Source: Streptomyces colonosanans (lineage in GTDB: Bacteria; Actinomycetota; Actinomycetes; Streptomycetales; Streptomycetaceae). Taken from it: a stretch of DNA of 64,000 nt. Position numbers and translations under genes: made by a program. Each line of letters opens with the position of its first letter. Position 1 is the stretch's first letter. Below, piece by piece: positions 44,933 through 53,896 of this stretch. The notes beneath the pieces are model-generated. The model did no database searches. It was given only the letters and a program-made list of their open reading frames with translations, and had not been told where the DNA came from. The stretch covers positions 99,194 to 163,193 of the forward strand of contig NZ_MLYP01000043.1 of NCBI RefSeq assembly GCF_001866645.1, given 5' to 3'.

Positions 44933-45421
44933 ATGACTTCCGCACTGATCCTCATCGACCTGATGCCGCGCATCATCGCCCTCCCACTCGCACCGCACTC
45001 CGGTGACGAAGTGCTTGCGCGTTGCCGCGAGTTGGCCCAGTCGTTCCGGGCGAGTGGGCAGCCGGTCGTGTTGGTCCGTGTGGAGCGCCCGAACGTCGCC
45101 GAGCAGCCGCCGGGCAGCGACTTCGCCGATGACCTGGTACACGGCGGCGACGTCGTGGTGGTCAAGCGCACGATCGGAGCGTTCTACGGCACCGATCTGG
45201 ACGAGCAGTTGTGCAAGCTCGGTGTGGACACCTTGGTGATCGCCGGGCTGGTCACCACGATGGGTGTCGAGTCCACCGCACGGGCCGCGGCCGACTACGG
45301 CTACCAGCTGGAGTTCGTAGCCGATGCGATGTCCGGACTGGCCGCGGACGAGCACGAGTTCACCGTAGAGCGGATCTTCCCGCGCTTCGGCAAGGTGCGG
45401 AACAGCGCCGATTACAGCTGA
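44933..45421 (+). CDS. Isochorismatase-fold hydrolase with the nucleophile position altered
   Basis: A 162-residue single-domain protein: N-terminal Asp (ALILIDLMPRI), a central Lys (VVVVKRTIGAFYGTDLDEQL), and the cis-peptide/nucleophile loop GLVTTMGVESTARAAADYGY. In cysteine hydrolases of this fold the loop reads TxxCVxST; here Cys is Gly, as in non-amidase isochorismatases of the PhzD type. The protein is therefore likely not a nicotinamidase-like thiol enzyme. The reaction is unknown. It lies between IS-like debris and an IS481 fragment and may have arrived with mobile DNA. Confidence 0.85.
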   Translation: MTSALILIDLMPRIIALPLAPHSGDEVLARCRELAQSFRASGQPVVLVRVERPNVAEQPPGSDFADDLVHGGDVVVVKRTIGAFYGTDLDEQLCKLGVDTLVIAGLVTTMGVESTARAAADYGYQLEFVADAMSGLAADEHEFTVERIFPRFGKVRNSADYS

Positions 45422-45624
45422 TGCCGGCTCAGTCCGGTATGTCCGGCACCTCGCCGAGTGGTCACCTCGCCGAACTGCCGGTAGCGGTCGGCCCATCGCT
45501 GGGCCGTGGTGGGCGAGACCTGGAAGCGCTCGGCGGCCCGGCGCAGGGGCCAGCCGTCCTCGACCACGCAGCGGGCCAGGCGCAGGCGTCCGGTCTCGGT
45601 CAGGGGTGCATTACGGTGGGGCAC
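45412..45624 (-). pseudogene. IS481-family transposase, N-terminal fragment
   Basis: From GTG 45624 the frame reads VPHRNAPLTETGRLRLARCV and the HTH GWPLRRAAERFQVSPTTAQR then WADRYRQFGE, the typical IS481 transposase N-terminus. Similarity stops at about 45466 and the frame ends in unrelated residues; no DDE domain is present. The probable 5' end of the insertion sequence lies between 45624 and 45743, against the beta-galactosidase stop codon. Confidence 0.8.
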
Positions 45625-45743
45625 GAGGGCCTTTCGGTTGGTGTAGACGTCGCAATCCACACCGAACCGGAAGGCCCTCACCCGTTCAAGATCCCTCAGC
45701 CGAGACCTGCATCACCCGTCCACAACCTCCCCGGACAGAACAA

Positions 45744-48692
45744 CTAGCGCTCCCAGCCAGGGGAGTGCACACGCGTCACGGGAACTCCCCCGGCCGCCCG
45801 GCCGAGCAGCGTCAGCTCGACCCTGCCTGGACCCGACGGAGTGGTCCCGTCGGCCAGGACCGCCAGTGCGAGCGTGTTGGCGCCCCGGGTGTCGAGCACC
45901 CCGTTCGGCAGGACGAAGGTGTGCTGCGGACCGACGTCGTTGATGTACTGGCCCATGTTCCAGCCGTTGAGGAAGATCTGCACCCGGTAGGCGCGGGCCG
46001 GGTCGTCGGTGAGGGTCAGCCCGATCGACGCGTCCGTGCCGGGATCGACGGCCGGCCGGAAGACCGTCCGATACCAGACCACGCCCTGCACCCGGTCGCT
46101 GCGCGGGAGACCGGCGGGCTGCCAGCCGTCGTCCGCGAACCCGGGCAGATGCCAGCCGTTCCGCTCCCCGTACAGGCCGCCGTTGTTGAGCGGACCGCGC
46201 ACGGGATCGGGGGCGGCCTCGCCCTGGATCCGCCAGCGCACCGCGGGCGTTGCTCCGTCGAAGGCGACGGAGGCCAGCCCCCGCCCCGCCTTGTGGGTGT
46301 CGTTCGCCCGGAGGTCCTCGTCGTGCTGCATACGGCGGACGAGCACCGACAGGACATGGGCGCCGGACGCCCCGACCGTGACGGGGAACGTCGCCGTCGC
46401 CGACCAGGTCCCCTGCCGGACCGTCTTCCGGTCCGGAACCGGCATCCGGTGCGTGCCCAGCGGCCTGCCGTCCAGCCACGCCATCAACAGCCCCTGGGTG
46501 CCCGTGACGTAGGCGAGGGAGACCGACGTAGCGTCGGCCGCGCCCTCGAAGCGGCCCCGGTACCAGACGTCCCCGTAGTGGAAGCCGTAGTCGTCGGCGA
46601 AGAGGACGGGCTGTCCGTCGGGCAGGGGAGTCGTGCTGAACGAGGAGGTGCGGTCGGCCTTCCGCCACGCCGAGTCGTCGAAGCCGGGGGCCGACTCGGG
46701 GTTCTCGGCCTTTTGGCGCCACTCGGTCAGCCCGGGCAGCCGGACAGGTGCCGCGCCCGGCAGCCGACGGGTGGCGCGCAGGCTGCCGGAAGCGGTGGCG
46801 CGCGTGCGCAGCGGATTCCCGTTCCAGACGACCTCGGCCACCCCGCGCGGCGCCCACACCTCCAGGTCGGCCTCGTCGACCGTGTCGCCGGTGAGGTACG
46901 CGGTCGTGCCGCGCAGGGCGGCGGTGCGCAGCAGAGCGGGCCCGTACACCAGGACCGGCCCCGACGGGGTGGTGTGGCGCCACAGCCGCGCGGATGTCTC
47001 GTCGTCCGCGAACAGGAGCAGCAGCGGCCGTGACACGCCGGCGCCGGTCACCGACACCCGGGTGAGTCCGCCGAGGGGGACGTCCACGCGCAGGGCGCCG
47101 TCTTCGTACGCGTACCCGGCGTTCCCCTCGAGCACGGTGACGGCGGGCTCGCCGGCGCAGGTAAGGACGGTCCGCGTCGCCTCCTGCGAACGTCCTGTGA
47201 GCACCGCGACGTCCTGGCGCCCGGTGGTCAGCCGCAGCATGGGCTGGGCGGTGGAGTAGCGCAGTGTCCGCCGCCCGAGGGAGATCCCCGTGGTCAGCAG
47301 CCGGGCGTCCCTGCCGGGGACGGGCACGGGGACCGCCGTCCCGGCGAGCGGGACGGTGGCGACGGCCTCGGCGGACGTGTCGTTGCGCAGCACGTGGACA
47401 TGTGCCCCGGTGTCCGGGTTGGTGAGGTGGTAGGCCTTGATCCCGGGGGCACCGGTGTCGATGTCCTCCGCCCGGTCCAGCTTGGCCAGCTCGGGCACGC
47501 TCTGCAGCAGATACCCGATCTGGTGCAGGGGGACCAGCTTGGCGGTCGGCCGGCGGCCCTCGTCGAGTCCGGCCCCGTAGTCGTACGACGTGTAGACGAC
47601 CGGTGCGGGCAGCCAGCCCCACGATGTGCCGCCGAAGGCCATGTAGACGTTGTGGGCCTTGATGCCGTTGGCGAGGTTGGTCAGGTAGAAGCGCCGTTCG
47701 TACGCCGCGTCCCGGGTGCGGCGGGACTCCGCGTACCCCTTGCCGCCGAACTCGACGCCGCCCCACGGATCGAACCAGCCGCCCCCGAACTCGGCGAGGA
47801 AACCGGGGGTTTCGGGACTCGCGGTCGATCCGCCCTTCGGCCCCCCGATGCCGAAGTACCCCCAGTCCGGAGGGGGTTCGGAGGGTGACGGGTAGCCGTC
47901 GAAGCCGTACAGCCAGCGCCCGCGCTCACCTGAGGTGTCGAACGAGCCCGGCACCCAATGCCCGTTCCTGCCCTTGTCGTTGTGGAAGAGCGGCACGTCG
48001 ACGCCGTCGGCGCGGACCTTCCGGTACAGATGGGCCATGTAAGCGCGGCCGGTGGCCTCGGTGACGTGGTTCGCGTACTCGTTCTCCAACTGGTAGAGGA
48101 CGATCGTGCCGGTGCCCCTGGTGTACAGGTGCCGCACCGCGATCCGGTTCACGGCGGTCAACCACTCGTCCACGTACGACAGATAGGTGGGGTCGGCGGT
48201 ACGGGCCGTGCCCCGGGTGGCGGTCAGCCAGCCGGGGAAGCCGCCCGCGTCGACCTCCGCGTTGATGTACGGGCCCGGGCGCAGGATCACATACAGCCCC
48301 GTCTCGGCGGCCGTGCGCAGGAACAGGTCCAGATCGCGGACGCCCGTGAAGTCGTACGAGCCCGGGGCGGGGGAGTGGTAGTTCCACGAGACGTAGACGC
48401 TGACCGTGTTGTAGCCGTGGGCGCGCAGCTTCTGCAGGACGTCCCGCCACAGCGAGGGGCTCGGCAGCCGGAACGGGTGCACCTCGCCGGACCACAGCAC
48501 GACCCGTCCGCCATCGACGATCATCGAGTACCGGTCGAAGCCAACCGTGTGCGCCTTCCCGTCCGCGCCTGCCGGGCCGGGGGCCGGCCCGGCAGGCGCG
48601 GTGACGGCGGCGTACGCCCCGGTGCGTCCGGTGAGCGAGAGGCCGAGCGCGGCGGTGCCGGCGATCGCGCTGAAGGTACGTCTGCTCAACAC
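45744..48692 (-). CDS. Secreted GH35 beta-galactosidase
   Basis: A 982-residue glycosidase. It starts with a Tat signal (LSRRTFSAIAGTAALGLSL). The GH35 barrel shows SMIVDGGRVVLWSGEVHPFR, VSVYVSWNYHSPAPGSYDFT, LILRPGPYINAEVDAGG-like sequence (VILRPGPYINAEVDAGGFPG), acid/base Glu in IVLYQLENEYANHV and nucleophile Glu in GFLAEFGGGWFDPWGG. The C-terminal half has beta-sandwich domains, including two jelly-roll modules (YGFHYGDVWYRGRFEGAADA, VVWYRTVFRPAV). GTG 48692 has GAGGAGA well placed; ATG 48758 is less likely. It should release galactose from external galactosides; the aldose epimerase upstream fits the same pathway. Confidence 0.94.
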   Translation of the reverse strand: MLSRRTFSAIAGTAALGLSLTGRTGAYAAVTAPAGPAPGPAGADGKAHTVGFDRYSMIVDGGRVVLWSGEVHPFRLPSPSLWRDVLQKLRAHGYNTVSVYVSWNYHSPAPGSYDFTGVRDLDLFLRTAAETGLYVILRPGPYINAEVDAGGFPGWLTATRGTARTADPTYLSYVDEWLTAVNRIAVRHLYTRGTGTIVLYQLENEYANHVTEATGRAYMAHLYRKVRADGVDVPLFHNDKGRNGHWVPGSFDTSGERGRWLYGFDGYPSPSEPPPDWGYFGIGGPKGGSTASPETPGFLAEFGGGWFDPWGGVEFGGKGYAESRRTRDAAYERRFYLTNLANGIKAHNVYMAFGGTSWGWLPAPVVYTSYDYGAGLDEGRRPTAKLVPLHQIGYLLQSVPELAKLDRAEDIDTGAPGIKAYHLTNPDTGAHVHVLRNDTSAEAVATVPLAGTAVPVPVPGRDARLLTTGISLGRRTLRYSTAQPMLRLTTGRQDVAVLTGRSQEATRTVLTCAGEPAVTVLEGNAGYAYEDGALRVDVPLGGLTRVSVTGAGVSRPLLLLFADDETSARLWRHTTPSGPVLVYGPALLRTAALRGTTAYLTGDTVDEADLEVWAPRGVAEVVWNGNPLRTRATASGSLRATRRLPGAAPVRLPGLTEWRQKAENPESAPGFDDSAWRKADRTSSFSTTPLPDGQPVLFADDYGFHYGDVWYRGRFEGAADATSVSLAYVTGTQGLLMAWLDGRPLGTHRMPVPDRKTVRQGTWSATATFPVTVGASGAHVLSVLVRRMQHDEDLRANDTHKAGRGLASVAFDGATPAVRWRIQGEAAPDPVRGPLNNGGLYGERNGWHLPGFADDGWQPAGLPRSDRVQGVVWYRTVFRPAVDPGTDASIGLTLTDDPARAYRVQIFLNGWNMGQYINDVGPQHTFVLPNGVLDTRGANTLALAVLADGTTPSGPGRVELTLLGRAAGGVPVTRVHSPGWER

Positions 48693-48892
48693 CAAGAGTC
48701 TCCTCAGGGGCGCGGGTGCCGACATTGTCCACGCAGCACGGCACGGCTCCGCGCTCATGCGGAGCTCGGCGCGGGCGGATTACCCAGTACGGGCGTGCCC
48801 CGCGCCGCATGCGAACGCCTGGACGTTTGTGAAGGGTTCGTACGAGATCCGGGCGCGCCGCTCGATCGAGGAGCGCCGGGTCACCGCGACGA

Positions 48893-49314
48893 TTAACGTC
48901 TGAACCGGGACGAGTGCCCTACCCGGCAGCCCCGGTCCGGGACCTGACCACCGGACCGGGGCTCGCCGTATCCCGCCCACGACGGCAGCACCACCCGCGT
49001 GCTGACGCGCCGTCTTGAGAGAACGGACAAGCCCGTTCCCCAGTGCTGTGAACGGAAGGGTTCACCGGCTCGCGACGCCCGGCACGGCTCCCCCACGCTC
49101 GGTTTCTCCCCCACTCTCGGCTCCGCTCGAGCGGGGGGACCCCCAGCGCGGGAGGGGCCCCCACCGCCGCGTTGTCGCATCACCCGAGTACATCCAGTAC
49201 GCGGGTGATGTGCTCCGCCTTGCGATGCTCCCCCACCGCCTGAAGGGCGAGGGAGGTGCCCCCAGCACCGGACGCCCCGAGCTTTCCGGCAGACCTTTCC
49301 GGTCGCAGCACTAG
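48893..49314. repeat. Gene-free hairpin-rich intergenic segment
   Basis: No gene is supported. Perfect 13-bp arms (48928-48940 and 48951-48963) form a terminator-like hairpin. Further right CATCACCCG (9 bp) and CGGGTGATG form an inverted repeat near 49180-49215, and several CTCCCCCAC/GTGGGGGAG-type blocks recur between 49090 and 49260. The composition resembles interspersed intergenic repeats of Streptomyces. Confidence 0.45.
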
Positions 49315-50289
49315 CTAGCCGCGGACGCCGAAGCCGTACACGCTCTGCGAGCGGTACACCTCGCCCGGCCGCAGCTGCGTGCTCGGGAACTCCGGGCGGT
49401 TCGGGGAGTCCGGGAAGTGCTGCGTCTCCAGCGCGATCCCCTCGCCGGCGGTGAACGGGACGCCGAGATGGTCCGCGGTGTACAGCTGGAGTCCGGGCTC
49501 GGTCGTCGCCACGGTGAGGAACCGCCCGGACGCCGGGTCGTACAACTCGGCGACCTCCTCCGGCGTGCCGGTCACCCCCTTGTCGAGCACGAAGTTGTGG
49601 TCGTACCCCGAGCCGACCGTCCGGGACTCCCGGAAGTCGAACCGCGTGCCGTCCACGTCGTCGAGCACGCCCGTCGGGATCAGGCCCGCGTCCACCGGGG
49701 TGAACCGCGAGGCAGCAATGCGCAGTTCGTGCCCGCCCGCGCTGCCCGAACCGCCCAGGTTCCAGTACGCGTGGTTCGTCAGGTTCACCACGGTCGGCGC
49801 GTCCGTGACCGCCTCGTACCCGATCCGCAGTGCGCCGTCCGCGTCGAGGCTGTACGTCGCGGAGACCTCCAGCCGGCCCGGGAAGCCCCCCTCGCCGTGC
49901 GGGCTCACCCGGGACAGCCGCACACCGTGCTCGACGGGCTCGACCTCCCACACACGCTTGTCGAAGCCCCGCTCGCCGCCGTGCAAAGAGTTCGGCCCGT
50001 CGTTCGGCTCGAGCGCGTGGGTCCGGCCGTCGAGAGTGAAGCGGGCGCCCGCGATGCGGTTGGCGTACCGCCCCACCAGCGCCCCGAGGTACGGCCCCGG
50101 ATTCCCGACGTAGCCGTCCAGGTCCGGGAAGCCCAGGACCACGTCGGCCGGACGGCCGTCCCGGTCGGGGACCTCGGCCGACTGCACGATCCCGCCGTAC
50201 GACAGAACCCGCACCCGCACCCCGCCCCGCTCCAGCGTCCAGCGGTGGACCGGCGTACCGTCGGACAGCGTGCCGAAGAGTTCACTCAT
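49315..50289 (-). CDS. Aldose 1-epimerase (galactose mutarotase)
   Basis: A 324-residue beta-sandwich enzyme that interconverts alpha and beta anomers of aldoses. Motifs are SYGGIVQSAEVPDRDGRPAD, GRYANRIAGARFTLDGRTHA, a His in PNSLHGGERGFDKRVW, the catalytic His region VVNLTNHAYWNLGGSGS and the Glu near the C-terminus in GEGIALETQHFPDSPN. ATG 50289 gives the full family length. It is on the same strand as the downstream beta-galactosidase, though a hairpin-rich 400-bp spacer separates them. Confidence 0.93.
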   Translation of the reverse strand: MSELFGTLSDGTPVHRWTLERGGVRVRVLSYGGIVQSAEVPDRDGRPADVVLGFPDLDGYVGNPGPYLGALVGRYANRIAGARFTLDGRTHALEPNDGPNSLHGGERGFDKRVWEVEPVEHGVRLSRVSPHGEGGFPGRLEVSATYSLDADGALRIGYEAVTDAPTVVNLTNHAYWNLGGSGSAGGHELRIAASRFTPVDAGLIPTGVLDDVDGTRFDFRESRTVGSGYDHNFVLDKGVTGTPEEVAELYDPASGRFLTVATTEPGLQLYTADHLGVPFTAGEGIALETQHFPDSPNRPEFPSTQLRPGEVYRSQSVYGFGVRG

Positions 50290-50297
50290 GCGGAAAC

Positions 50298-50408
50298 CCT
50301 AGTGTCGCGTGTTGCTGATCGCGTACTTCGCGCGATACCTCAAAGGCCCGCTGACCAGCAGGTTTGTGATCCGCAGAGGTAACGTCGACCGAATCACAAG
50401 ACACTAGG
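50298..50408. repeat. 111-bp segment bounded by 9-bp perfect inverted repeats
   Basis: CCTAGTGTC (50298-50306) and GACACTAGG (50400-50408) flank about 93 bp between the aldose epimerase start and the SGNH stop. The SGNH stop codon lies in the right arm. It resembles a small non-autonomous element, but no target duplication is clear. Confidence 0.4.
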
Positions 50409-51300
50409 TCACAGGCTTCTTCGCGGTGACGGTGCGGTAGGCGATCTCGGCGAGCCGCGCCTGGCCGTTCCTGCTCGGATGGAACCAGTCCCAGTGGCTG
50501 AGCTGGCCGGGGCCGAAGTGGTAGTCGAAGACCGCGTTGCCGTCGAAGCGGCATCGCCGGTCCTTCGCGCAGACCTCCCGCAGGACCCCGTTGTACGCCT
50601 CCACACGGGCGTGCACCATGTCGCGCCGCTTGGTCGCCGCCGCGTCCAGCGCGTCCGCGTCGGCCAGCATCGACGGGCAGATGCCCAGCTTCCACACCTG
50701 CTTGCCGAGCGGGTTGGTGCGGCCCTGCGACCACAGCCGTTTCAGGTTCGGCACGCTCGACACGTACACCTGCGTCCTGGGCAGCGACTCGCGCAGCGTG
50801 TCCATGGCGTCCTTGAACTGGGTGCGGAAGTCGGCGGCCGAGGTCATCGACGAGGTGGAGGTACGGCAGACGTCATTGGCGCCCACCATCACCGTCACCA
50901 GTTCCGGCTTCTTCGCCGCGGCCTGCGTCATCTGATCGGGCAGATCCGTCATCCGTGCCCCGGTCACCGCGTAGTTCCAGCTGCGCTCGGCGGCCCCGGC
51001 CGCCCCGAGCAGCCGTACGGCGAGGCTGTCGACATCGCTGTCGCCGCCCGTCGCCCACGACACCTCGGGGCAGTCGGACAGCACGGTGCAGGCGTCGAAG
51101 CCGCGCGTGATGGAGTCACCGACGGCGGCGATCGAGTCGGGGGAACGGTCCCAGACCGGGGTGGGCTTCGCGGACGACCGCGCGGCCGAGCCCGGCGGGG
51201 TGCTCCCCCGGCCACCGGAGGCGTCGCACCCGACGATTCCCACAATGGCCGCGGTTGCGATCGTGACGACGGCCCGCGAACGGTGGCTTCGCTTCCGCAT
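50404..51300 (-). CDS. SGNH/GDSL hydrolase lipoprotein
   Basis: A 298-residue exported hydrolase with a lipoprotein-like signal (AVVTIATAAIVGIVGC). Block I GDSITRGF supplies the Ser, ARMTDLPDQMTQAA is block II, block III VTVMVGANDVC supplies the Asn, and block V DWFHPSRNG supplies Asp and His. Four Cys are spaced as in secreted Streptomyces lipases/esterases. Substrates are probably esters of lipid or cell-wall origin; unproven. ATG 51300 gives the signal peptide. Its stop lies inside the 9-bp inverted repeat described at 50298-50408. Confidence 0.9.
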   Translation of the reverse strand: MRKRSHRSRAVVTIATAAIVGIVGCDASGGRGSTPPGSAARSSAKPTPVWDRSPDSIAAVGDSITRGFDACTVLSDCPEVSWATGGDSDVDSLAVRLLGAAGAAERSWNYAVTGARMTDLPDQMTQAAAKKPELVTVMVGANDVCRTSTSSMTSAADFRTQFKDAMDTLRESLPRTQVYVSSVPNLKRLWSQGRTNPLGKQVWKLGICPSMLADADALDAAATKRRDMVHARVEAYNGVLREVCAKDRRCRFDGNAVFDYHFGPGQLSHWDWFHPSRNGQARLAEIAYRTVTAKKPVT

Positions 51301-51537
51301 CCCCTGGTCCCCTCGTTCGTCGTCCACGGTCGGTCTGTGCCCGCGATCGTTCGACCGACCTTCGAACATGTTGGGTCAACCCCGCGTCCCCTTGGGTGAA
51401 ACCTTGGAGTTTGCGGGCATCGGGACCGACGGTACGTCACACTCCTTGCGCCGCCGCACGGTAGCCTCGCCCCGTGGCCGTCCTGCCACACCCGTTCCGT
51501 AAAGTTACAAGATGTCGCGGTCTGCCCGGAGGTTCAG

Positions 51538-52032
51538 GTGACGACACGTGGAGTCCTGTACGTGCACTCCGCGCCACGCGCACTGTGCCCGCACGTCGAG
51601 TGGGCAGTCGCGGGCGTGCTGGGGACGCGTGTCAGCCTCGACTGGATCCGGCAGCCCGCCGCCCCCGGCACCTGGAGATCCGAGTTCTCGTGGCAGGGCG
51701 AGATCGGCACCGCCTCCAAGCTCGCCTCCGCGCTGCGCGGCTGGCACCTGCTGCGCTTCGAAGTCACCGCGGAACCCTGCCCGACCGCCGAGGGCGAGCG
51801 CTACAGCTGCACTCCCGACCTCGGTATCTTCCACGCGGTCACCGGCATCCACGGCGACATCCTGATCCCCGAGGACCGGCTGCGCGCCGCGCTGGTGCGC
51901 TCCCAGCATGGCGAGACGGACCTGGAGGCCGAACTCGCCAAGCTGCTGGGCAAGCCGTGGGACGACGAACTGGAGCCCTTCCGGTACGCCGGCGAGGGCG
52001 CTCCGGTGCGGTGGCTGCACCAGGTCGTCTGA
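51538..52032 (+). CDS. DUF3145 protein
   Basis: A 164-residue conserved actinobacterial protein beginning MTTRGVLYVHSAPRALCPHV after translation of GTG 51538, which has GGAGG upstream. Conserved segments are TWRSEFSWQGEIGTASKLAS, WHLLRFEVTAEPCPTAEGER and RYSCTPDLGIFHAVTGIHGD. No function is known; it persistently neighbours the fatty-acid operon. TAGCCT at 51462-51467 could be its -10, giving a leader of about 60 nt. A perfect hairpin separates it from convergent fabF. Confidence 0.88.
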   Translation: MTTRGVLYVHSAPRALCPHVEWAVAGVLGTRVSLDWIRQPAAPGTWRSEFSWQGEIGTASKLASALRGWHLLRFEVTAEPCPTAEGERYSCTPDLGIFHAVTGIHGDILIPEDRLRAALVRSQHGETDLEAELAKLLGKPWDDELEPFRYAGEGAPVRWLHQVV

Positions 52033-52100
52033 CGCCCCCTCAACGCCGCGCGAACCCGAGGCCGCGCGAACCCGAGGCATGAGACCTCAAGGGCATGGGA

Positions 52101-52128
52101 AGGGCCCCCACCAGGTGGTGGGGGCCCT
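52101..52128. terminator. Hairpin between DUF3145 and the fab operon
   Basis: AGGGCCCCCACC (52101-52112) and GGTGGGGGCCCT (52117-52128) pair perfectly over 12 bp with an AGGT loop. It probably terminates both convergent transcripts. Confidence 0.75.
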
Positions 52129-52151
52129 CCTCATGGGTGCCTGTGCCGGGA

Positions 52152-53423
52152 TCAGACCGAACGGAACGCCAGGACCACGTTGTGTCCGCCGAAGCCGAAC
52201 GAGTCGTTCAGCGCGGCGATACGGCCCTCGACGGGCAGCTTGCGGGCCTCGCCGCGGACGATGTCGGCGGTGGCCTCGGCCTCCGGGTCGAGGTTCTCGA
52301 CGTTGATCGTCGGCGGGGCGATGCGGTGGTACAGCGCGAGAACGGTCGCCACCGACTCCACGCCGCCCGCGCCACCGAGCAGATGACCCGTCATCGACTT
52401 GGTCGCGGAGACCGCCATGTGGTCCGTGTCGTCGCCGAACACCTTGCGCAGCGCCTTCAGCTCGGCCACGTCACCGGCCGGGGTGGAGGTGGCGTGCGCG
52501 TTCACGTGCACGATCTCCGCCGGGTCCAGGTCGTTGTTGTCGAGCAGGTTCTGCAGGGCGTGCGAGATACCGCGGCCCTCGGGCTCCGGCTGCACGATGT
52601 CGTGGCTGTCGGCCGAGATGCCCTGGCCGACCGCCTCCGCGTAGACGCGGGCACCGCGCTTGGCCGCGTGCTCGGCCGACTCCAGGACCAGGACGCCCGC
52701 GCCCTCGCCCATGACGAAGCCGTCACGGGCGTCGTCGTAGGGCCGCGACGCGCCCTCGGGGTCGTCGTTGTTCTTGGACATTGCCATCATGTTGCCGAAC
52801 GCGGCGATCGGCAGCGGGTGGATGGCCGCCTCCGTACCGCCGGCGACGACGACGTCGGCGCGGCCGGTGCGGATCATCTCGATGGCGTAGCCGATGGCCT
52901 CGGCGCCCGACGCGCAGGCGGAGACCGGGGTGTGCACACCGGCATGGGCGCCCACGGCCAAGCCCACGTTGGCGGACGGGCCGTTCGGCATCAGCATCGG
53001 CACGGTGTGCGGGGAGACACGGCGGACGCCCTTCTCCTTCAGCACGTCGTACTGGTCCAGCAGGGTCGTCACACCGCCGATGCCGGAGGCGATGACCGTG
53101 CCCAGCCGGTCGGGGTCGACGTTGCCGTCCTCGCCCGCCTTGCCGGTGAAACCGGCGTCCGTCCAGGCCTCCTTGGCCGCGATCAGCGCGAACTGCGCCG
53201 AACGGTCCAGACGGCGGGCCTGGGGCCGCGGGATGATCTCGGACGGCTCCACGGCGATCTGCGCGGCGATGCGGACCGCCTGCTCGGCGGCCCAGTCCTG
53301 TTCCAGCGGCCGGACGCCGGACTTGCCTGCGACCAGGCCTTCCCAGGTAGAGGCCGCGTCGCCACCCAGCGGTGTGGTTGCGCCGATACCGGTGACGACC
53401 ACGGTGCGATTGGTCGAGCTCAC
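52152..53423 (-). CDS. fabF: 3-oxoacyl-ACP synthase II
   Basis: A 423-residue thiolase-fold condensing enzyme that extends acyl-ACP with malonyl-ACP. The catalytic Cys lies in TPVSACASGAEAIGYAIEMI, and the two His in NAHATSTPAGD and TKSMTGHLLGGAGGVE. It ends GFGGHNVVLAFRSV. GTG 53423 begins VSSTNRTVVVTGIGATTPLG. Last gene of fabD-fabH-acpP-fabF; 121 nt separate it from acpP. Confidence 0.97.
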   Translation of the reverse strand: MSSTNRTVVVTGIGATTPLGGDAASTWEGLVAGKSGVRPLEQDWAAEQAVRIAAQIAVEPSEIIPRPQARRLDRSAQFALIAAKEAWTDAGFTGKAGEDGNVDPDRLGTVIASGIGGVTTLLDQYDVLKEKGVRRVSPHTVPMLMPNGPSANVGLAVGAHAGVHTPVSACASGAEAIGYAIEMIRTGRADVVVAGGTEAAIHPLPIAAFGNMMAMSKNNDDPEGASRPYDDARDGFVMGEGAGVLVLESAEHAAKRGARVYAEAVGQGISADSHDIVQPEPEGRGISHALQNLLDNNDLDPAEIVHVNAHATSTPAGDVAELKALRKVFGDDTDHMAVSATKSMTGHLLGGAGGVESVATVLALYHRIAPPTINVENLDPEAEATADIVRGEARKLPVEGRIAALNDSFGFGGHNVVLAFRSV

Positions 53424-53544
53424 GGGAATTCTTTCTCCAACGGATACGAGGATTCAGCGGCGCCACCGCCGGGTGGCGGGGCAACGGCCCGACGGCCGGG
53501 CCCGACGGCCCGGGGTCGGGCTTTATGCCCAGGTGATCGGTCGA

Positions 53545-53793
53545 TCAGGCCTGGTGCTTGAGGATGTACTCGGCGGCGTCACCGACCGTCTTGAGGTTCT
53601 TGACGTCGTCGTCGGGGATCTTCACCTCGAAGCGCTCCTCGGCGGCGACGACGACCTCGACCATGGACAGCGAGTCGACGTCCAGGTCATCGGTGAAGGA
53701 CTTGTCCAGCTGGACGTCCTCGGTGGGGATCCCGGCGATCTCGTTCACGATCTCGGCGAGACCGGCGACGATCTCTTCCTGAGTGGCGGCCAT
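53545..53793 (-). CDS. acpP: Acyl carrier protein
   Basis: An 82-residue acidic four-helix protein that carries acyl chains on phosphopantetheine. The attachment Ser is in DDLDVDSLSMVEVVVAAEER, and EIVNEIAGIPTEDVQLDKSF precedes it. ATG 53793 gives the standard length. It lies between fabH and fabF. Confidence 0.98.
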   Translation of the reverse strand: MAATQEEIVAGLAEIVNEIAGIPTEDVQLDKSFTDDLDVDSLSMVEVVVAAEERFEVKIPDDDVKNLKTVGDAAEYILKHQA

Positions 53794-53896
53794 GTCAGGC
53801 GCTCCTTCGTAGATATTCAGAGGGTGTTGCGCCCACCGCGTCAGCGGCAGGTGTCTGCAGTTCCCGTACCGGATTGCATGATCCGGCACGGAGTGC

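Noticed and set aside
51474..52082. Plus frame from GTG 51474 with a TAGCCT 7 bp upstream
   Set aside because: The downstream reading is out of frame with the clear DUF3145 protein; TAGCCT is better read as the DUF3145 promoter.
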